Positions 1 to 7,388 of a stretch of 64,000 nt of DNA are shown here, in pieces (positions within the stretch are counted from its first letter, which is position 1; the number at the start of each line of letters is the position of its first letter). The stretch covers positions 1 to 64,000 of the forward strand of contig NZ_SLVJ01000013.1 in the NCBI RefSeq assembly GCF_004345325.1. Reading direction: 5' to 3'. Position numbers and translations under genes: made by a program. The notes beneath the pieces are model-generated. The model made no database searches. It saw only the letters and a list, made by a program, of their open reading frames with translations, and was not told the DNA's origin. The DNA is from Acinetobacter calcoaceticus. Lineage in GTDB: Bacteria; Pseudomonadota; Gammaproteobacteria; Pseudomonadales; Moraxellaceae.

Positions 1-64
1 GTTTTAAAACGCCAAATCAAATGGCGGCAGACTTCTATAAGTTAGCTGCATAGAATCTCCCAAG

Positions 65-748
65 TTGAAGTCTCCAGTAAATTCAGCACACATCAATATG
101 GTCTATATCAATGAGTCTTTGACCCGTGTCGAAAAATCGACTGCACTGAATTTATTTACCGACGGTCGTGCAATCAAAACCCTCTTGCTTTGGCTATGTT
201 TCGGCATGCTGATGCTCATGGTCTATGGGGTCAATACCTGGTTGCCGAAAATGATGAATGTCGGTGGTTATTCACTGGGATCGAGTATTACTTTTTTAGT
301 GGTGTTAAATATCGGTAATATTTTTGGCACCATGTTATTCGGTGTATTGGCTGATCGCTGGGGGCCGAAAATCACATTAATCTTTGGGTTCTTGGTCTGT
401 GCATTTTCTATTTCACTTCTGGGTTTCCATCCGCCAACCACATTGTTGTATATCTTATTATTATTGGCTGGTGGCGTGATGTTTGGCAGTTTATCGGTGA
501 TTCATGGATTGGCGGCAGATTTTTATCCAACGCATATTCGCTCAACTGGAATCGGATTTGCTGCAGCCATGGGACGTTTTGGTGCCATTGCTGGACCATT
601 GGTTGGTGGAAGTGTATTGGCCATGAACCTGCCATTTGAACAAAACTTTATGGTCTTTGCTGTACCTGGACTGATTGGCGCCATTGCGATTAGTTTTTTT
701 ATACAGAAAAAAACCTTCTTACATTCAACCTGGAATAAAACCAGATAG
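65..748 (+). CDS. MFS transporter, aromatic acid:H+ symporter (AAHS-like), C-terminal half
   Basis: This is the C-terminal six-helix half of a major facilitator. It has hydrophobic segments, the loop motif ADRWGPK (about residues 99-105) and a HIRSTGIGFAAAMGR stretch typical of the benzoate/4-hydroxybenzoate/mandelate symporter family. Family members are about 440-460 residues; only about 227 are here. The only available in-frame start is a TTG at 65 without a convincing ribosome site, and the frame is stopped at 38-40 and 5-7. The N-terminal half is therefore either in another frame upstream of the window or missing. The neighbouring benzoylformate decarboxylase gene supports an aromatic-acid substrate such as mandelate or benzoylformate. 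It is probably a frameshifted or truncated gene, but this cannot be settled without the sequence to the left. Confidence 0.6.
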   Translation: MKSPVNSAHINMVYINESLTRVEKSTALNLFTDGRAIKTLLLWLCFGMLMLMVYGVNTWLPKMMNVGGYSLGSSITFLVVLNIGNIFGTMLFGVLADRWGPKITLIFGFLVCAFSISLLGFHPPTTLLYILLLLAGGVMFGSLSVIHGLAADFYPTHIRSTGIGFAAAMGRFGAIAGPLVGGSVLAMNLPFEQNFMVFAVPGLIGAIAISFFIQKKTFLHSTWNKTR

Positions 749-861
749 GCCCAAGATCTATGCAACAGCCAACAGAATGATCTGCTGGCTGTTTTCAATG
801 CTCATGATTTGAGGTTGGTTATGTCATCTGATTTGTTTGAACTTGGCTGATTGAGCGAATA

Positions 862-911
862 TTTAGGTTTAGGTTTAGGTTTAGGATTTTAGGTTAGGGT
901 TTAGGGTTTGG
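862..911. repeat. TTTAGG / TTTAGGG telomere-like tandem repeat
   Basis: Four perfect TTTAGG hexamers (862-885) are followed by degenerate units TTTTAGG, TTAGGG, TTTAGGG and TTTGG up to 911. The array straddles the stop codon of the minus-strand decarboxylase gene, and its last units encode that protein's C-terminal residues PNPKP. It is a simple-sequence array, not a true telomere. Confidence 0.85.
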
Positions 912-2501
912 TATATGTGGCGGTACTGTAGTCACTTCAATCAATGTCGGGGTATGAGAACTCAGTGCATGTTTATAGGCATTGATAAAGTCTTCATCAT
1001 TATTGGCTCGAATACCCTGCACACCATAACCTCGCGCCAACTGGACAAAATCAATACCGGGAATATCCATGCCAGGTACATGACTGGCTTTTAAAACCTC
1101 TGCAAACCATTTCAATGCAGCATAACTGCCATTTTTTAAGATAATAAAAACCACAGCGAGCTTGTATTGGGCCGCCGTCCACAAAGCCGTAATATTATAA
1201 TTGGCTGAACCATCACCAATAATGGCCACCACACGACATTTGGGTTTGGCTAATTGTATACCCACGGCTGCTGGCATGGCATAACCCAATCCGCCTGCCG
1301 CCGCAAAATAATAACTGCCCTGTCCTTTTAAACCAATTCGTTGCCAAAATATACTGTTGGTCGCGGTTGCTTCATTGGTATAGATCACATTCTCCGGTGC
1401 TAAAGCATCGATTAAATCAAATAAGCGCTCGGGTTTAATATAGCCATCCACAGATGCTTCGGCAGCTTGCAGCGGTTTTAGCGTATTGACTTTATTTAAG
1501 CGTAGACTGAGGGCATTGTTAATACGTCTGAGAGCATCTTTAATATCACAGACATAACTTAATCCCATTGGTGCTCGCGCCGCTTCTTGAATATCACAGC
1601 TTAAACTTATTAATTTACACTTTTCTGCGATATAGCAGCCGGGTTCGTATTGATGATAGCGAAATACCGGCGCACCAAAAACCAAGATCAAATCAAAATC
1701 AGCCAAGATCTGACTAATACCCGCAATACTGGCAGGCAAAAAACCTTGGAAATAAGGATGCCGATTGGGGAATGGGCATCGTGATGGCGAAGGTGCCCCC
1801 CATACTGGAACATTGAGTTTTTCTGCCAGATATACCGCGTCATGCACCGCATGTAAACGCTCCACATCGGGACCCAAGACCAAAGCAATGTTGTTAGCAG
1901 CATGGATATGCCCCAGGATCACAGACAAATGTTCAATGGATAGGCAATTTCCGCTGTCTACGGCTCTTTGCAGCAGATGATCATTTTCAGTACTCACCTC
2001 CACATCCCAATCATTATAAGGAACTGATAAATATACCGGACCTGCGGGTTCTGACTTGGCGATATGAATGGCGCGACTCATGGCATGTGGCACTTCTGCC
2101 GCGCAAGCGGGTTCATGACTCCATTTCACCAGTGGTTGTGGCAGTTGAACGGCATTTACATTGGTGAGTAATGCTTCAACACCCAACATCAGTCGCGTTT
2201 GTTGTCCTGATGTAATGACCATTGCTGTATGTGAGGTGCATGCATTACTGAGTGCGCCCATCGCGTTGCCCGTCCCTGCAGCCGAATGTAGATTCACAAA
2301 GGCAACCGTTCCAGATGCTGCGGCATAACCATCCGCCATAGAAACCGCAGCACCTTCATGCAGTGCCAAAATATATTGAAAATCATCTGGAAAGTTTTTT
2401 AAAAATGGCAATTCATTTGAACCGGGGTTACCAAATATGGTTTTGATATTATTTTTTCTGAGAATGTCATAGCTATATTGATGAACCGTTTTCACAAGCA
2501 T
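894..2501 (-). CDS. mdlC: benzoylformate decarboxylase (thiamine diphosphate enzyme)
   Basis: Benzoylformate decarboxylase converts phenylglyoxylate to benzaldehyde and CO2 in mandelate catabolism, using ThDP and Mg2+ in the cytoplasm. The 535-residue protein follows the Pseudomonas putida MdlC sequence closely through all three ThDP-enzyme domains. The substrate-binding Ser is in GNPGSNELPF (about Ser28), the ThDP-activating Glu in ALHEGAA (about Glu49), and the catalytic His residues are in LHSAAGTG (about His72) and VFRYHQYEPG. The ThDP/Mg motif GDGSANYNITALW is near residue 430. The C-terminus (PNPKP) is encoded by a telomere-like repeat and differs from the usual end. The neighbour is an aromatic-acid transporter half-gene; no mandelate dehydrogenase or benzaldehyde dehydrogenase lies in the window. 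Confidence 0.9.
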   Translation of the reverse strand: MLVKTVHQYSYDILRKNNIKTIFGNPGSNELPFLKNFPDDFQYILALHEGAAVSMADGYAAASGTVAFVNLHSAAGTGNAMGALSNACTSHTAMVITSGQQTRLMLGVEALLTNVNAVQLPQPLVKWSHEPACAAEVPHAMSRAIHIAKSEPAGPVYLSVPYNDWDVEVSTENDHLLQRAVDSGNCLSIEHLSVILGHIHAANNIALVLGPDVERLHAVHDAVYLAEKLNVPVWGAPSPSRCPFPNRHPYFQGFLPASIAGISQILADFDLILVFGAPVFRYHQYEPGCYIAEKCKLISLSCDIQEAARAPMGLSYVCDIKDALRRINNALSLRLNKVNTLKPLQAAEASVDGYIKPERLFDLIDALAPENVIYTNEATATNSIFWQRIGLKGQGSYYFAAAGGLGYAMPAAVGIQLAKPKCRVVAIIGDGSANYNITALWTAAQYKLAVVFIILKNGSYAALKWFAEVLKASHVPGMDIPGIDFVQLARGYGVQGIRANNDEDFINAYKHALSSHTPTLIEVTTVPPHIPNPKP

Positions 2502-2630
2502 TCCTTTATTTTGTTATCGCTTATGATCGATGATAATTTTATGGTTTTTAGAGTTCAAATCGATATTCTTTATAATCCCTTATAAACAGGATCAATACTG
2601 GCCTGTGCTGTGATTCGAATATGCCAGATA

Positions 2631-2999
2631 CTATTGATTTATAAACAGTTCAGTGCCTTGGAAGATAAAATCTAATCTCTTCTCAATGTCTTTAATGGGA
2701 TGATCGCCAATATTGAGGATGAGTTGGAAACGTTTATGGTCAAAATTAAAGATGATCTTAGAAAACTCTAAATAATAGCCTGTAAGCTCATGAACCTCAG
2801 TATGATCTGCCATGACCAATTGCCATTCAAAATCTTCAACAGGGTCACCACCATTAAATTCTGTACTTTGGCGAGTCAAAATCAAATAACATTTTGGGTC
2901 TACAGTATCATCAGAAGCAAAAGTCACTACACAGCAATAGTCCTCTATATAATGGCAAATTTTCTTAATTTCTAGATTTACTTTTTTTATCTTTCTCAT
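2631..2999 (-). CDS. hypothetical protein, 122 aa
   Basis: I do not recognise this protein. The start at 2999 (MRKIKKVNLE) is chosen because GGAGG lies five bases upstream; the frame extends 12 codons further without a better signal. The product is soluble, with no signal peptide or membrane segment. It is mixed alpha/beta in character, with three cysteines near residues 21-37 (CHYIEDYCC and PKC) and a C-terminal part rich in Ile, Phe and Asp. It stands alone, on the same strand as its neighbours but separated from both by over 120 bases. Confidence 0.6.
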   Translation of the reverse strand: MRKIKKVNLEIKKICHYIEDYCCVVTFASDDTVDPKCYLILTRQSTEFNGGDPVEDFEWQLVMADHTEVHELTGYYLEFSKIIFNFDHKRFQLILNIGDHPIKDIEKRLDFIFQGTELFINQ

Positions 3000-3317
3000 A
3001 CATTCCTCCGTTTTCAACGTCATATCCCCAGTCATATCGATGGAGTGACAAAGTTGAAACTCAGATTTAATATCAACTTAATGAATAAACTTGCGTCTAT
3101 AAACAACAGACCCCTGCAAGCAAAATTTAAAAGCTTAGAATGACGTGCATTCAATTATTAGCATTAGTTTTATAGATCAACACAGCTTTAGACCAACAGG
3201 TCTAAAAGCTTCAAAATAATAACACAAGAAAGTTGGATTGAAACAATAGTTTGTTAGAATGCGTATTTTTATTTTTTTAGAGGGGCATCAAAAAAATCTG
3301 TCCTTCTCCAAAAATTC

Positions 3318-3337
3318 TGCACTGCTCGATCAGTGCA
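3318..3337 (-). terminator. rho-independent terminator of the DMT transporter gene
   Basis: A seven-base-pair stem (TGCACTG / CAGTGCA, loop of six) lies about 25 bases beyond the stop of the minus-strand transporter gene. On that strand it is followed within three bases by a run of five T. The rest of the 3000-3361 gap holds nothing I recognise. Confidence 0.6.
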
Positions 3338-3361
3338 TGAACATCAGTAAGCCTAGAGCCG

Positions 3362-4270
3362 CTATTTTTTATTGGTTAAAAATACTCCAAAAAAAGTAAA
3401 TAATCCACCCAACAACATAGACCAAGTAATCGCTTCATTCAAAATGATAAATGAAAGTAATACTGCAAATACCGGTACTAAGTTAGCAAATATAATGGTT
3501 TTAGACGCACCAATAGTGGCAATGCCCTGTGCATACCAGACAAAGGCCAAAACTGTACCCAAGGCACCCAAATAAAATAAGCCAGTCCAATTCAGCAAAC
3601 TAATATCCAATTGAGTCCAACGAGTTATATTAGGCAATGCACTGAGCAGCAAAAATAATAATCCCCACAGTGACGCATAGGTCGTGGTGAGCAAGGGGGT
3701 AATACGATTACTTTTTTTAGCCAACAAGGTATAGGCGACCCAGCAGAGAACTGCAGCAGACATCATCATTTCTCCTGAACCAAATGATTGATTTAGCTCG
3801 GAGAATAAATCGCCACGGGTCACAATAATGAGCGTGCCGATTAATGCCAATGCCACACCGCAATAATTAATCAGCTTTAGTTTTTCTTTAAATATAAAAG
3901 TCGCAACCAGTACCGTTAGCACTGGGGAAAAACTCACAAACAATGCTGTTCGACCCGCCTCTATATGACTCAATGCGCCAAAGAACAACACGTTATAAAC
4001 GCAAATCCCTGTAAGACCCATAGCAGCTGTAACCACCAAATCACGTTTCGCGATGAGTGGGAAGCGCCCTTCGACTTTAATCACCACCATGACCAACATG
4101 ATCGAGGCAATCATAAAGCGGATTAACGCTGCATAATGTGGCGGAAGATCAACCGTTATCACCCTACCCGCAATAAAGGTACCACCCCAAAAAAATGCGA
4201 CTGCCACTAGTTTCAAATACATACTGATATGACTGTCCGACCTTATTGCGGAACTCAGCGGTAAATCCAT
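3362..4270 (-). CDS. DMT superfamily transporter, EamA family
   Basis: This is a ten-helix drug/metabolite exporter of the inner membrane with two EamA repeats. The first repeat starts near LKLVAVAFFWGGTFIAGR, the usual WG(G/S)xF signature. The second starts after the central loop at GEMMMSAAVLCWVAYTLLAKK. Substrates of this family are mostly unknown (amino acids, nucleosides and other small metabolites). The longest frame begins at 4330. I chose Met at 4270, and the Met at 4222 is also possible; none has a clear Shine-Dalgarno sequence. The gene stands alone and ends at a hairpin terminator. Confidence 0.8.
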   Translation of the reverse strand: MDLPLSSAIRSDSHISMYLKLVAVAFFWGGTFIAGRVITVDLPPHYAALIRFMIASIMLVMVVIKVEGRFPLIAKRDLVVTAAMGLTGICVYNVLFFGALSHIEAGRTALFVSFSPVLTVLVATFIFKEKLKLINYCGVALALIGTLIIVTRGDLFSELNQSFGSGEMMMSAAVLCWVAYTLLAKKSNRITPLLTTTYASLWGLLFLLLSALPNITRWTQLDISLLNWTGLFYLGALGTVLAFVWYAQGIATIGASKTIIFANLVPVFAVLLSFIILNEAITWSMLLGGLFTFFGVFLTNKK

Positions 4271-4330
4271 TATATTCAAGTCTATATACAGAATGTCGCA
4301 TAGCCTACTGCGAAAATAACATAAGTGCAA

Positions 4331-4837
4331 AACAAGTTTTTTGCTGTACTCATCAACCCAACTCGCCCGCTCTATTTACCTAAAATACACAACAAAATAG
4401 TGGTTATTATTTATCCCTAAACTTATCCCCAGAATTTGTGGATTATATTTCACAGTTTTACGATGTTAATGAGTTGAATTATTGATATTTGATCAAATAA
4501 TGAGCACTGTGTAGCGATTAATTTGAGCCGATCAGCGTGTATTTAAGTAAGGTGACTGGCTCTGTTTTTTAAATTTTGAACCCACGGTCTAGTGAGTCAT
4601 GTTTGCAACTTTAATATAGGTTTCGAGGAAAGAGTACTAAATCCGAACTAGACTTTAGACGGGTGTATAGTCCGATTATGATTATTGACAGAAATGCAAT
4701 TGCCTCCTTTTGCTAAGAGTAATCCCGATGTTTTTACTCAAGATTGAAGCCAACTCTCTATACTGGGACAGGGTTTCAGTGTAATGACATCAAGAAAATG
4801 TGATATAAGATAAGTGTTTAAATATACTTGTTCTGGT
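4331..4837. other. long leader/intergenic region upstream of the symporter
   Basis: About 500 bases without a convincing coding frame precede the terminator hairpin at 4838-4876. The first 150 bases are very AT-rich and could hold the promoter(s) of the divergent DMT gene. I could not match the remaining sequence to a known riboswitch, T-box or tRNA. Confidence 0.4.
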
Positions 4838-4876
4838 GATCACTCTATTCCGAAAAGGAATGAGGGTGGTCTTTTT
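4838..4876 (+). terminator. strong rho-independent terminator inside the leader of the symporter gene
   Basis: Bases 4838-4851 pair with 4857-4871 (14 pairs, two of them G-U, one bulged G, loop GAAAA), followed directly by TTTTT at 4872-4876. It points toward the symporter gene and sits 64 bases before its start codon. It is therefore either an attenuator in that gene's leader or the 3' end of an independent small RNA encoded in 4340-4876. Confidence 0.75.
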
Positions 4877-4940
4877 ATTCGTTTGAGCGTGTTATTGATC
4901 TCCACTAAATTCACCAAACGCAAAAGAAAAGGAATATTTT

Positions 4941-6212
4941 GTGAAGAGAATTTGGAAGTTTTATGTTGAAACGTCATTTATGGCGAAAATGACCACAGGT
5001 TTTGTACTGGGGATTGTAGTCGGTATTTTACTCGGACCGAAAAGTTCAGTGTTATATCCACTTGGAAAACTATTTTTAAATTTACTCCAAATGATTGTCA
5101 TACCGTTGGTAATTTTGCCATTGATTGTCGCTGTCAATAATTCAAATCCCAAGGAATTGGGACGAATTGGTTTAAAAATATTTCCATTCTATTTGGTTTC
5201 CACAGCTGTCGCCGTGGTACTGGGTATTATATTAGCAAAATGGACTCATCCGGGCGTTGGCTTAACTTTGCCAAATACAGCCAATGTGGTTGCACCAGAG
5301 AGTCCATCCTTTGTAAACACCTTATTGAATATGGTACCAACCAATATTTTCCAAGCGCTCAGCTCAGGAGATTTATTGGCCATCGTCTTTATTACGATTG
5401 TGGGTGGTTTGGCGATTTTATTTTTACGTCATAGTGAAGATGAAAATCAACGTCGTTCGGGTGATCTATTATTTCATGTACTCGAAGGCTGTAATGAAGT
5501 AGTGACCAAGATTTTATCTGGCGTATTACTTTATGCACCGATTGGGGTATTTGGTATTACTGCGAATACCTTTGGTAGTCAAGGTATCGACTTAGTGATT
5601 GCATTGAGCAAGTTTATTGGGACCTCTTACTTAGGTGTGATTTTATTGATCACCGTTATCTTCCCAATCTTCTTAAAAATCTTTGGCGTGAAAGTAATAC
5701 GCTTCTATAAAGATATTAAAGAAGCCATGCTGACTGCATTTGTAACCAGTAGTAGTGTGGGTACCCTGCCTGTTTCACTGCGTTGCGCTGAAAAAGCCGG
5801 GATCAGTCCAAAAGTATCGCGTCTCACCTTACCTTTAGGTTTGGCGTTTAACTTAAACGGGACCGCATTACGTTTTGGTGTTGCAGTGATCTTTGCTTCT
5901 GAAATCGTGGGGATTACCCTGTCGATTCCTGACTTGGCCACCATTGTGATTATCAGTACTTTGGCTGCGGTGGGAACTGCAGGTGTACCGGGTGCAGGTT
6001 TAATTGGAATGTCGATTGTATTTTCTCAAGCCAATCTCCCGATTGAGATCGTCGCTTTGACTGCTGGTGTAAACGTGATCCTCGATATGATCTTTACCAC
6101 GGGTAATGTGGTCGGTGATTTGGTTGGTGCCAAGATCGTTGATCAATCTGAGCGTAAAGCAGGGATTGAAGAAGAGGAAACGGTCGAGTTACCACCGAGT
6201 GTAAGCACCTAA
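4941..6212 (+). CDS. dicarboxylate/amino acid:cation symporter (DAACS/SLC1 family)
   Basis: This is a secondary transporter of the glutamate/aspartate/C4-dicarboxylate symporter fold in the inner membrane. The start is GTG at 4941 with AAAAGGA upstream, giving 423 residues, the usual family length. Hallmarks are the serine-rich hairpin SSSVGTLPVSL (about residue 270), the NLNGTA motif in helix 7, the hairpin AAVGTAGVPGAG, and helix 8 DMIFTTGNVVGD (about residues 382-393). In helix 8 the arginine that binds the substrate side-chain carboxylate in glutamate/aspartate members (DMGRT in the archaeal homologue) is phenylalanine (Phe385), so a neutral or different substrate is possible. A long leader with a terminator hairpin precedes the gene, and a UUCG-loop terminator follows it. 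The LysR gene downstream may regulate it. Confidence 0.85.
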   Translation: MKRIWKFYVETSFMAKMTTGFVLGIVVGILLGPKSSVLYPLGKLFLNLLQMIVIPLVILPLIVAVNNSNPKELGRIGLKIFPFYLVSTAVAVVLGIILAKWTHPGVGLTLPNTANVVAPESPSFVNTLLNMVPTNIFQALSSGDLLAIVFITIVGGLAILFLRHSEDENQRRSGDLLFHVLEGCNEVVTKILSGVLLYAPIGVFGITANTFGSQGIDLVIALSKFIGTSYLGVILLITVIFPIFLKIFGVKVIRFYKDIKEAMLTAFVTSSSVGTLPVSLRCAEKAGISPKVSRLTLPLGLAFNLNGTALRFGVAVIFASEIVGITLSIPDLATIVIISTLAAVGTAGVPGAGLIGMSIVFSQANLPIEIVALTAGVNVILDMIFTTGNVVGDLVGAKIVDQSERKAGIEEEETVELPPSVST

Positions 6213-6312
6213 ATATGGTGAATAGAGACTCAACTATTTGGGGACTTAAAACCGCTACATTTTGCTTCACAATTGATTCAACATTAAAGATGTAACATTT
6301 GCGCTGTAATTT

Positions 6313-6351
6313 CCTGTCATCATACTTCGGTATGATTGGCAGGTTTTTTTT
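6313..6351 (+). terminator. rho-independent terminator of the symporter gene
   Basis: The stem (6313-6325 with 6330-6343, one bulge) is closed by a TTCG tetraloop and followed by eight T (6344-6351). It lies about 100 bases after the symporter stop codon. Confidence 0.9.
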
Positions 6352-6427
6352 ATATCCATAGATAACTTTTTTAAAATAACCTGCGTTATTTATGTATTTA
6401 GCTTTAATATGCTCTGTATTAAGGATC

Positions 6428-7360
6428 ATGACCGAAAGACTGATAGCCATGCATACATTTAAATCCAAAGAATATCCCTCGATTACCTCACTACGTTGTT
6501 TTGAAGCTTCGGCACGATACTTAAGTTTTACCAAAGCGGCTCATGTGTTACATATGACTCAGAGTGCGATTAGTAAACAGGTTGCACATTTAGAAGAAAG
6601 TCTCAATGTGCAGTTATTTGAACGTACCCTACAGCGTTTACAGCTGACCCCAACCGGTAAAATGTTCCTGATCGAAACTCAGGCCATTTTGAATCAAATT
6701 GAGCGCTCAGTTTTAAAAGTACTCGCACATCGCAATCAAGCCGACACCTTAAATATCCTATCTCACCCGACCTTATGTTCACGCTGGTTGATTCCGCTAC
6801 TCAAAGGATTTAATACCGAGCATCCACAGATTAGTTTAGATATCCAAGAGCAGTTTGATTCTGCCGACATCGATATTAATTTGACCGATATTGCCTTTTT
6901 ATACGGGGATGGGATTTGGCGTGATATGAGCAGTATTCAGTTGTTTGAGGAAGAATGTGTCGCAGTCTGTTCACCTGATTTACTCAGTCAACCCTTGAGC
7001 AGCCTTGATGATTTTCAGCATCAGGTTTTGATCCAGTCACGCGCCCGTCCACGCGCATGGGAAGAGTATTTTCAAGCCCAAGATTATGTGCATGAGAAAA
7101 GTTATAAAGGCCCGCGTGTAGATACCTTTGCAGCCTGTGTAAACTCAGCGCTGATTCATGCGGGTATTGCCATCGTGCCGAAATTCTTTGTGAAAAAAGA
7201 ACTGCAAAATGGTGAGTTGGTATTGGCTTGGCCCTACCATATGCAGACTCATCGTCGTTATTACATGACCTACCCGACGTCGATGTCGAAAACACCGAAG
7301 ATCCTGGCCATGGTGCAATGGATCGAACAGGCCTTAAAACAACAAGCTATGGTTGAGTGA
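6428..7360 (+). CDS. LysR-family transcriptional regulator (GcvA-like)
   Basis: The N-terminal winged helix-turn-helix includes SLRCFEASARYLSFTKAAHVLHMTQSA and ISKQVAHLEE. A periplasmic-binding-protein-like effector domain follows. The start at 6428 has AAGGA just upstream; the Met at 6449 is an alternative, and the longer frame from 6392 is unlikely. The sequence style (RCFEAxARxLSFTKAA) is that of the GcvA/AmpR branch. It lies between a plus-strand symporter and the convergent, minus-strand FAD dehydrogenase gene, so either could be its target. It overlaps no neighbour and ends 28 bases from the dehydrogenase stop. Confidence 0.88.
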   Translation: MTERLIAMHTFKSKEYPSITSLRCFEASARYLSFTKAAHVLHMTQSAISKQVAHLEESLNVQLFERTLQRLQLTPTGKMFLIETQAILNQIERSVLKVLAHRNQADTLNILSHPTLCSRWLIPLLKGFNTEHPQISLDIQEQFDSADIDINLTDIAFLYGDGIWRDMSSIQLFEEECVAVCSPDLLSQPLSSLDDFQHQVLIQSRARPRAWEEYFQAQDYVHEKSYKGPRVDTFAACVNSALIHAGIAIVPKFFVKKELQNGELVLAWPYHMQTHRRYYMTYPTSMSKTPKILAMVQWIEQALKQQAMVE

Positions 7361-7388
7361 TTATTTAATAGTGAAATACATCTAGCTA

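Noticed and set aside
862..911. A genuine telomere or eukaryotic contamination
   Set aside because: The array is only about 50 bases, lies inside bacterial sequence, is degenerate at one end and overlaps a bacterial coding end.
4560..4720. tRNA remnant in the symporter leader
   Set aside because: A TTCGA-like element occurs, but no cloverleaf with matching stems could be drawn.
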